Assembly: GCA_947247005.1 (NCBI GenBank) | Contig: OX365949.1 | Location: forward strand, 1,746,001-1,810,000 | Source of the DNA: Spisula solida | Taxonomy: Eukaryota > Mollusca > Bivalvia > Venerida > Mactridae | Direction of reading: 5' to 3' | DNA: 64,000 nucleotides | In this document: one piece after another, positions 54,933 to 64,000 of the stretch | Numbering within the stretch: the first letter of the stretch is position 1 | Layout of the letters: each line of letters starts with the position of its first letter | The notes under the pieces: generated by a model | Databases searched by the model: none | Told to the model about the DNA's origin: nothing | What the model saw: the letters and a program-made list of their open reading frames with translations, nothing else | Made by a program: the position numbers and the translations under genes

Positions 54933-55953
54933 AAGTGCATCATGTCATGTGTTATGTTTATATTAAGCTATTTGTTTCGTATGAAATATTATTAAAACAA
55001 ACTTTGATCAGAGTTTAGAAATAATTGAGTCAAATACAAAGAGTACATACAAACGTCTTTGGTCATGTAAACGACAACATAAGTATGCATAATAAAAACA
55101 GACACATGGCAAACAGTATCATATTGAAATGATGAAACATACAATGTACATAGTAGTCTCTACCATCGAATTGTCTGTCTCGATTTGTTATCTACTACTC
55201 GTATATTCAATCAGAGGTAACTGTATTATCGATATAGAGTAGTTGTTTTATAACATTTATACTATCTTACACTCAGAAATCATTGTGATCCTAACTTTTC
55301 GATTTGTATTCAATTTCGCCTCCAGGGCTTTGTGGTATCCCTCGTGATCATGTATAAATTGAAATACATGGAAAACATGTTATACTTCCGTCTTATAAGT
55401 TAAATTGAATGTTTAAGCTGATACTTACGCATTTTTGTTTAGGTCGATTATGAAGCATGCTCATACAATTTATACGTATTTATTACCCGCGACACATTAT
55501 ATGGCATCTTTTATAGTGCGCCCACGATAATGAGAAATGGCGGGAAATGTTGGTATATATTCTAGAAAGGTGATTTAATCAGATATGCACATCTGTGATG
55601 TTTAAGTACAAAACTGTCCTTTTCTGTTTAATTTAATAAAACCATTTTTGCAACAGTTGACCAAACCGATCATGTTTGTAAACATCACAATATCCTGGGC
55701 TCACTTTAAATCAATCGATAAACAAAGTGGTTTCAGTTTTAATTAAAACTCGTTTATTATGCTTGAGAATCGTATGTATGTGAAACAATTGTGAGTTCAT
55801 TAAAGAGTTTATTTGATAATCAGATTGTACGTAATCGCGAGTCTCTGATAATTTCATATAGAATTAATGGCCATATTCATGTTTTATCGGTGTAATAATA
55901 GTTTATATGTGCTGTTATGTATATATGTATGAGATTGAAACAAACTATTAAAC

Positions 55954-56153
55954 CCTCATTTCTTTTGGTACCCATCGCCACATGGATAGAAGAGAGGTCC
56001 TAAAAATTACACCGAATCCAGTGACAACGGGTTCCAGTTTTATTCGGTCTTTGGTATGATACGGCCAAAGAGCGAACCAAAACCCGTCAGTTGGGATAAT
56101 CACACAATTTCTTCTCTCATACCATCTGACATATTATACCATTAGAAATGAGG
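55954..56153. mobile_element. 200-bp MITE with CCTCATTTCT ends
   Basis: CCTCATTTCTTTTGGTA and the complement of CCTCATTTCTAATGGTA at the right. The interior GGTCTTTGG...CCAAAGAGCG is also partly palindromic. Confidence 0.75.
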
Positions 56154-56929
56154 TGCCGAGCATTGAGAGTCATACATTTAAGATTGTTTTGTTGTTTAAA
56201 AAATAAACTAATTTTTAATACTTTCCTTGTCGTTATTCGATACTGTTTGCCATGCATTAAAATGAAATAAAAACTACACTACATAATTTAATTATTATAA
56301 TTTACATGTTTATACATCTCTTTGAGTATATTGACAACTGATAAATTTTCTCCAAATTTCTCAATTTCTTGTACGAAACCAACTTACCATCTCTCGTTTT
56401 ATCATATACATGAAATGCATTTCAAAGGATGTTTTCTATTTTTTGTTGATATTGAAAAACACTTTGTACAATATTTTTTCTGACTATAACTTATGATGCA
56501 CACATGCACCGGACCGGAAGTTTATTCTATTCTATGTATGCCTTATGCCATTTATGTTTGTACATTGCACGTATTATATGTCAGGGGCAACATTGTTCGC
56601 AATAAACTTCTTCTTCTTCTTTATTTGTGTTATTATTGTGCTTATGTTGTAGTTTACATATCTAAATATTTTACATAATCCCACTTTTAGCAGACGATTG
56701 TTTATTTTACTGTCACACCTTAACATATTCCGAACACGTAAAGGGAAGTAATTACATGCATGGGAAGTCTGTTTAGGTATACTGTGCTACCTTTAGCCAC
56801 ATCAAATCATGCACCAACCCGCAATATCAAACAATATATACATTGTACTACGCATCAATCTACACCAAACCAAGATAATTGTATTGAACAAACATTAAAT
56901 GTTAAGAAATTAATATACGAAAGTCTTTA

Positions 56930-57215
56930 CGAACAATCTGCAAGGTACTTTAGCCAAAACATATTTCAAAGAAAATCTTACGGAAGAAAATTGCCAAAAA
57001 ACTATAATAAAACAACACAGTTGGAGATGGATTGGTCATGTTATGCGTTTAAAAAGACCAAAAAAACAACAAAATACTGTAAGTTGTAAGAATAACAAGG
57101 TGGACCCCGATGGCAAATGCAAGAGAAGACGCCTGGAGAAAAATAGTTGACGGAGATTTAACGAAATGGGAGGGATCAGAAAAGAAACCCAGGGACAGAA
57201 CAACCTAAAGAAAGC
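56930..57215 (+). pseudogene. Decayed non-LTR retrotransposon reverse transcriptase tail
   Basis: Across frames it reads RWIGHVMR, then WTP/DGKCKRRR and AWRKIVDGDL, matching the usual C-terminal tail of non-LTR ORF2 proteins (RWLGHVLRM, WTPEGKRKRGRP, TWRRTV). Frameshifts separate the pieces. Non-functional. Confidence 0.65.
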
Positions 57216-57653
57216 TGATATCAGTCTAAATATGTCGAATGACACGAGCAGGAGTTACCAAGAAGTAAGTTACATAATTAGTTTATTCTTTGAAAATACA
57301 TCTTTCCTTATACTACTCCTATATTCGTTTTTGTTGTTAGTGTGAGCAAAATGATGGACAGTATATATTATATACAAATGTAGAAGCGTGTATAAAATAA
57401 CCACAACTATTTATACACGATATTTGATTAGTTACAACCTAATGTGGTATACATGTATCAATAACGTTTAAACATTGATTTCATTATACAGTCAGATATC
57501 GATAATTCAACACGATCCATTCTGATTATTGTAACAAAAGTGACATGCACATGTCCAAAACTCATCGAGGAACTAAGATGCCATTTCCCGCAAATAGACG
57601 TACGACTAACAGATGGCCCAAATGAAAATGTTAACCCGTTGAATGGGGTTTAG
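57166..57653 (+). CDS. Possible small two-exon ORF arising in a retrotransposon tail
   Basis: Exon 57166-57264 (or from a second ATG at 57232) ends SYQE before a strong GTAAGT donor. Exon 57492-57653 starts after TATACAG in the same phase and ends in TAG. The join gives 86 or 64 residues. The second exon has a balanced, coding-like composition with VTCTCPKLIEELRCHFPQ and three Cys. The first exon overlaps the decayed 3' end of a non-LTR retrotransposon, in a different frame from the reverse transcriptase tail. No family recognised; it could be chance. Confidence 0.3.
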
Positions 57654-59449
57654 ATCTATATATATATACATATATATTGCACTTGAGCTTTAATTCAAAT
57701 GGAAACGTATTCATTTCTTAAAGCCTGAATTGTTAACTTAAATAAGCATGGTTTATCAGACATTTGTTCATTTTAGAATACCCCCCTATACAATTCCGAA
57801 CACGTAAAGGGAAGAAATTACTTGCATGAGTTTGGAATACTTTATATGTTATTTATAGATTACCTCCCCTTCAAATAATGACAAAAATTAAATTTACTTA
57901 ACTTTAACTAAGGTCCTATGGTGCTCTTTCTAGGTGCCTTTTTACAAAGTGTTCCGCCAGGTGTAGCAATGAAGGCTTATACCATGCAACAAATTTCTTA
58001 TTGGCCACCCTATGGATATGAAATATGATATTATGGAACAAGTTCAAAAAAGTAAAGTGAGGTTATTGTTGCATTATGTATACACATTAATCTATAGACA
58101 AGATAAAGAAAATTATAATACTTTTTCATGTACTAAATCACTCATGCACTGTAAGTGCCAAAAAGCCTACAAGTTGTATCTGCACATTGCCTCGTGCACG
58201 ATATAATAACTTAACTGTTTTGCTTGGAATGTATTCTTCGTCGGTTGACTTTTATGAAAAACATCAGATATGGCCTGGAGTCATATTCAATATACATCTT
58301 AGATTTGTTCTTAGTTTCGCTCTTATCCTTACATCTTAATCTTACGGAAGGATAGGATTGATTTTAAAAATAAGTTGTATTTAATATCAATCTAAGAGTC
58401 AATCTTCCGCAAGAATACACTATTACTGTGGGGAACCCACGTGACCAGATGCTAATGTTCGGAGCCCATTTTGTAAACAAACCGCCTCGATTCAGGTAAC
58501 CTTTTTGCTTGTAACTTTCTTAATAATTGACCGATCTGTATGAAATATGGACGAGCGCCGTCCCCTTTCAAAAGCCAATCATCTTACACAGGTGACAATA
58601 TTGTTTACTTTTTGCTTTTTGGGCAAGGGTGCACTTCGTAAACCGCAACATGCAATGTTACGGTTCGGAACAATTCACTTAAATATGTCCTTAATAAATT
58701 ACAGCATAATATAAAGTTTAATTAATTTAATAGCGATAATGTGGATCGCAAAGTTCTAGCCCGACAAACAAAGTATTTCTGGTTGATAAGAGAAACAGGT
58801 AAAATGAGACGAAAAAACAAAAATGCTACAGTTCGGTGCAGAAATGAAAATGCTACGATCCGGAGCTATTTTCAGAAAATGCTACAGTTCGGAGCTAAGA
58901 CTAAGGGTTATATGCATTTTTAAATATCAATACTATTAAGATTATCTAATAGGTATGAAATTATATTTTGTGCCAGTTTCGCGAGGAACACAAATAATAA
59001 CACACGCATTTTAATGCTGATTACCCCCTATAAAATGTATTCGTCAAGGCGTCTTCCTCGTCATATTTTCATGTGCTAAAGCCTAGGTCCAACTGAGGAA
59101 AAATGTTTCGACCGGAAAAGGCTAACATGTGATAAAAAGAACATTACATTTGTGACTTTCCACTTTGAATTTATTAAACTCGTTGAAAAAATCGATAAAA
59201 TGCTCGGCAGAGCCTCGCATTTTATTATTTTATTCAACTCGTTTAATAAATTCAATATGGAAAGACACTCATGTAATATCCTCTATATATTAATAAGGCT
59301 TGATTTTATGCGTTTTTTTTAATCAAACTTTTGTTGAACATTTAATTTCAGATATTCGTATCCTGAATTCTCATCATTTTTATATTGACAATTTAATTTC
59401 AGTTTTTGCTATTTTTTATTAAAATGTGTTTAGTAAGGATGGTAACAGA

Positions 59450-60600
59450 GTTTTTAGCTCACTATTCGTAGAATAAGGGGAGCTATTGCAGTCACCCGAG
59501 CGTCGGCGTTGGCGTCGGTGTCAGCCTAATACTTACGTTAAAGTTTAGGTACGGGTTTTTTAACCTCTTATACTATCAAAGATCTTTGTGCTATTGCTTT
59601 CATACTTTGCATACTTGTTCGCTATCATGACCCGAGCCCATATGCAGGAGTAGGTAACTCTATCAGGCATTTTGTTGAAATTATGCCCCCTTTTCCTACT
59701 TAGTGCAAAAAGTGCAAATGTTAAAATTTAGGTACAGGTTTTTAACCTCTAATATCTTCGAAGTGCATTGACATATTGCTTTGATACTTTGCATACTTGT
59801 TCTCCATCATGACCCAACCCCTACACATGGGTAGGTTATCTATCAAGCATTTTGTTGAAATTATGCCCCCTTTTGGACTTGGAAGTGCAAATGTTAAAGT
59901 TTATGTAAATGTTTTTCACCTCTAATGTTTTCAAAGTGCATTCACATATTGATTTGCATACTTGTTCTCCATCAAGACCCCAACCCCTACACAGGGGTAG
60001 GTAACTCTATCAAGCATTTGTTGAAATTATGCCCACTTTTGGACTTTGAAATGCAAATGTTAAAGTTTAGGTACAGGTTTTTTAACAACCTCTAATATCT
60101 TCAAAGTGCATAGACATATTGCTTTGATACTTTGCATACTTGTTTACCATACACAGGGGTAGGTAACTCTATCACGCATTTTGTTGAAATCATGCCCCCT
60201 TTTAGACTTGGAAATGCAAGTATTAAAGTTTACGTACAGGTTTTTTATCCTCTCATATCTTCAAAGTGTATTAATATATTGCTTTGATACTTTGCATACT
60301 TGTTTACCATCATGAACCCAACCCGTACAGGTTTTTTATCCTCTCATATCTTCAAAGTGTATTAATATATTGCTTTGATACTTTGCATACTTGTTCACCA
60401 TCATGACCCCAACCCCTACACAGGAGGAGATAACTATTTAGCATTTTGTTGAGATTATGTCCCCTTTTGGACTTTGAAATGCTTATTTATTAACCTTCAT
60501 GACCCAGAGGACCTACACATGAGTAGGTAACTGTCCTGCATTTTGTCCAAATTATCCTCCTTTTTCGACTAAGAAGCCCCAAACTCTACACAGCAGAGGG
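59450..60600 (+). repeat. Dispersed repeat TTAGCTCAC, copy 3, with about five tandem 170-180 bp units
   Basis: Starts TTTTTAGCTCACTATTCG. Units contain TTAAAGTTTAGGTACAGG, TTTGATACTTTGCATACTTG, CCCCTACACAGGGGTAGG and GCATTTTGTTGAAATTATGC. Confidence 0.85.
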
Positions 60601-61117
60601 TGATGCTGCTGTTATGAAGCATTTTGTTTTGAATATATAATGATTGTACTATCCTAGCATGGCACTGCGAATATGCCATGTTAGGTGTGCCTTGAGACAG
60701 TGTGAGCTTCCAGATAGATGTATACATATGTACATGTTAAGATTTAAATTAACACCTCTATTGTTGGCAGGAATGTGTGTATCTTGTAAGATGGTTTCTT
60801 TAGTTTTACCAACCTATATAATCAAAACAGTGTGATGGAATTCAGACATTTACTCAATAAATTTGGCCGTAACCAGCCCAAACGCATTTGATACTATCCT
60901 CAATTTCAGTTTCTGGCTCTCCCAAACATGAATGGCTTAGTCTTGCATTCTCCACTTCTAACAATGTTTATTTACCAATACCAAAACTGTAACTTGGCAA
61001 CGGTACATGAACGTGCATGGGTCCGCAAGTTTTTCTGTCAAGTTTTTTACCATTGAATGTTTCAACTCGATGTTTAATGTTAATTGAATAACGTTCTACA
61101 GTTCCGACCCACCCAAC

Positions 61118-63880
61118 CATATCCAACTATTTGTCCCATTTGTATTGAATGTGTTTTCAAGTCGACCACAGTTACCTTCCCTTGACTGGTGTTATACCGG
61201 TTTTAATCTGATGGATCTTATCTCGATTGCGTAATCGCGCTATGCTAACTCAGCGGGTTGTCGGAGTGTATAATTTGCTGGAGGGGTTTTGTGCGTTCAG
61301 TTACACTTTGGTATTTTTGACATTTTGTATATGATGCATACCAGGATCTTTTCTATGGGCATATCTCTGTCATTATGAAATTTTGTTCATAAGGTAGGTA
61401 TCATCAGGAACATTTAAATGCTTCCATGGTATCATTCAGAATTCGTTGATCATGTGTGAGGAATCTAACAATTATGCATTTGTTATACTAGTAACCGCAA
61501 TACATGTCACGATATGTATACTTATTATCATGCATATTCGATGGATGATAAAAAAATAAACGGTTACTAGTAACTGTACAAAGCTTGAGTATGTGTGCAA
61601 TATCACAAAGTACAGTTTAAATGAAATTTAGCAACCACTGCTGATTTTTCAAGTATGTTGTACGGTTCAGTTGCATCTTCGAGCCATAGACCATACAATT
61701 ATGGAACTGGTTTTTTAATATCTTGAAAAATAAAGAAGTTATGACAATTTTAAGTTCGTAAAATAGAGCGTTTTTTTTCTTGAATTAAATAGGAGAATAT
61801 TCGCGCGCTTGCGGACGCGACAAAACTCAAATTTTCTCTCTAATTGTCACAAATAATTTATTTTTTCAAGATATCGGGATGAAACATTTGTTCAACTTAT
61901 TTATGTTGGACAAGTGCTTTCAAAGTTATGAAGAGTTGAAATGTTAAACAAATACTAAATCAGTTTTCATTGTTTTAATCAAATCATAACATCAATCATA
62001 TAACCAACAAAGTCATATATTCATTTTCAAGTTATCACAAAATTTAGTTTGGCTATTTCAAGTTGACCTGAACCTGACCTTTATGCAAGACTATATTTCA
62101 AGGTTCTTGCTTTGAATACATGAATATCAATTTCCGCAAGCAAGTCGTGCGATATCGGTATTTCAAATTTGTGTTTCTATTACATCTCGAGCTACTTCGT
62201 GATGCTCCCCGATTATGAAATATATTGTGATAATATATTTGCTGTTAAATTATGCTAATCAAAAGGTCAGGCTCGTGTCAAATTAGCCAAGCTATAATAA
62301 TGAATACGTACTTGAATAATGGACTCAGTTTTATAATAGAAATATAGATCTTTACCACCCTAGTCTATTACAATTTACACCATGCCAGCTCTTTAGTGAG
62401 CCGCTCACGTTAGCCGAGCAAGTATGCCCCCTCACCACAGAAACCATCAGATGTAAATAGTAAGTAGGCTAGGTCAGCAATATATCTATATGTATATTAT
62501 AAAACTCACTACAGAAACAGTATGCATGTACTTTTCAAAGATATGAGACAGCCTAAATTAAATCAATACAAAAATACTTGTTAATTCTATAAAATATGAC
62601 AATATTTCATTTTCTTTTATTTTTCTATGAACATAAAGTCTTAATAAATTAAAAATACATACTCTTTGTGTATCGGTATGTAACCATAAAGAAACTTACA
62701 TACTTTATTGAAAAAAATGGGTCTACTAAACAGATCAAGTTAAAACATTTGATATACAATATACGTGTCATTACAAAATATTAAAACACTGCATTTAATT
62801 ATGTTATCAAATGAACAGTTTTTTAATCAATTGTTGAATTGATACCAACAAATAAATACGTCTGAACATGGTAAATTATTATCTCGTATATTTCAGACGC
62901 AAACTTTGATTAAAAGGATCTCTGTAGATTCACCATATTAACATTATATCCGGGATTACGGAATATATTGAACGACATGCGCGAGATGTTCCTAATTGAA
63001 CCAGACGGATTTTTTCTCACCTTTTTGACGTTTAATTTACATTTTACAATTCGTATATATTCAATTAGGTGGTACAACGTGTCAATTAACCAGTTTATTT
63101 AACAAGTGTCATAGGAATGACATGATTCTTCATTTTTATGTCTCACCTGTTCGATTATTATAATTCTAAATCATGCGTGAGCTTATGACATTTCACTTTT
63201 AATTATTTTAATGCATGTATTACTTTCCAAATCGGCAATAAAGTCAAAGTTTCAAATCTCTAAAATCATAATAAAGTATGTATACAGGAAATATAGCGGT
63301 TATAGAAATATAGCGGTTATAACCCTTCACGCGAATGTACCACTTTTATTACCCCACATGCTGTGACAATCGCAGCGGGGCGCGTCATAAAACAATTAAC
63401 AATGTGCAAATTAAATATGTGTATTACTTTTTTACTAAAAAAAAATGATACCTGTTTTAAAAAACCATAAAAAGGGGGCAGATCTAACTATCAGATTTCT
63501 TATATCAAAGCACCAATCTGACGGGAAGAAATTAAACTATTAATCAAGTTTGCACAAAATATATTCCCCGAGAAACAAAAGAACTACGGACAAGAAAGTA
63601 ACCAAGTTTGATATCAAATCCGTTCATTTCCTTCTTTGTTCAATGTGAGTGATAGTCATGTTAAAAACCTTTAAAAAGGGGGTTGATCCCATAAAGATAC
63701 AACTATGAAATTTAGTGCATTATATTGTAGACATATCAAACTACAAAATATGTTTGCACATAAGAAATATCTCAAATAGTTATTATCATATGGACAATTT
63801 TACGTGGAGTCCCCATGCCTTCCAATGGTAAAGAAATTGTCACATGTGCGAATACAAATGGGACAAATAGTTGGATATGA
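61118..63880. repeat. 29-bp inverted repeats 2.7 kb apart
   Basis: CATATCCAACTATTTGTCCC (61119 on) is matched in inverted orientation at 63851-63879 over about 29 bp. The segment between has no ORF above 60 codons. Either a large non-autonomous element or two opposed copies of a short repeat. Confidence 0.55.
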
Positions 63881-64000
63881 TTGATTTAGATACAGTTATG
63901 TTCTCAGAAAATATGTAATAGTTATATAAATACTAGTATTAGGTGCAGGTGTAATCTATCGAAACTAACTTTAGCAATGCTATGGAATGCCAGTGCTTGT

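Larger units (their letters stand above)
56727..57828. repeat. 36-bp direct repeats bounding 1.1 kb
   Basis: ATTCCGAACACGTAAAGGGA at 56727-56762 recurs at 57793-57828 with two mismatches over 36 bp. Between lie the retrotransposon tail and the two-exon ORF. Confidence 0.85.
57829..64000. other. 3' flank, apparently non-coding
   Basis: Besides the repeats listed, 58700-58920 has a few copies of ATGCTACAGTTCGGAGC and 63450-63700 two partial copies of an AAAAAGGGGG-containing segment. No ORF above 63 codons after 59 kb and no RNA gene seen. Confidence 0.65.

Noticed and set aside
58270..58440. Possible further copy of the GGTATTCAATATTGATCTTA MITE
   Set aside because: Only part of the end (TATTCAATATACATCTTAGA) is similar; the interior differs from the two clear copies.

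Overview
The window is eukaryotic nuclear DNA: AT-rich, low coding density, long introns, and crowded with transposon-derived and tandem repeats. I infer a mollusc, most likely a bivalve, from the gene content, the single KCC-type cotransporter gene, and dispersed repeats that begin AGCTCACCT and run into GTCCGTC, which I recall as common in bivalve genomes. No species can be named from sequence alone.

About 36.5 kb (3614-40161, plus strand) is one gene, a potassium-chloride cotransporter of the SLC12A4-7 (KCC) family. I could place 24 coding exons. Every exon join keeps the reading frame across a canonical GT-AG intron, and together they give 1,029 complete residues and a stop codon. Only the first N-terminal exon or exons are missing; they lie upstream or are too short to recognise. 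The protein has the whole 12-helix core, the four-cysteine glycosylated extracellular loop, the K+ site residues, the cytosolic domain, both threonine sites that WNK-SPAK/OSR1 kinases phosphorylate in vertebrate KCCs, and the conserved ending. Three of its 23 introns, all phase 1, carry the GTATCCTTT donor of U12-type (minor spliceosome) introns.

The introns hold most of the unusual structure: a 54-bp minisatellite of about 50 units with a 1,177-bp higher-order duplication and an inserted 1.2-kb element; 46-bp and 25-bp minisatellites that both carry the TCAAGGTCA nuclear-receptor half-site; CCAAT/ATTGG-bearing repeats; a triplicated splice acceptor; several MITE families; and SINE-like repeats. 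A deleted mariner-like element sits about 220 bp past the KCC stop, after a 35-bp tandem array in the presumed 3' UTR.

From about 41.4 to 52.9 kb I see no convincing gene, only repeats, several inverted-repeat elements, and a cluster of perfect CRE sites. At 52916-54932 (plus strand) a three-exon gene encodes a 127-residue secreted protein with 14 mature cysteines. Five successive cysteines are spaced exactly nine residues apart. I do not recognise the family. At 57166-57653 a weak two-exon ORF arises from the decayed tail of a non-LTR retrotransposon, inside a pair of 36-bp direct repeats. From 57.7 kb to the end I see only repeats and apparently non-coding AT-rich DNA. No tRNA, rRNA or CRISPR was seen.
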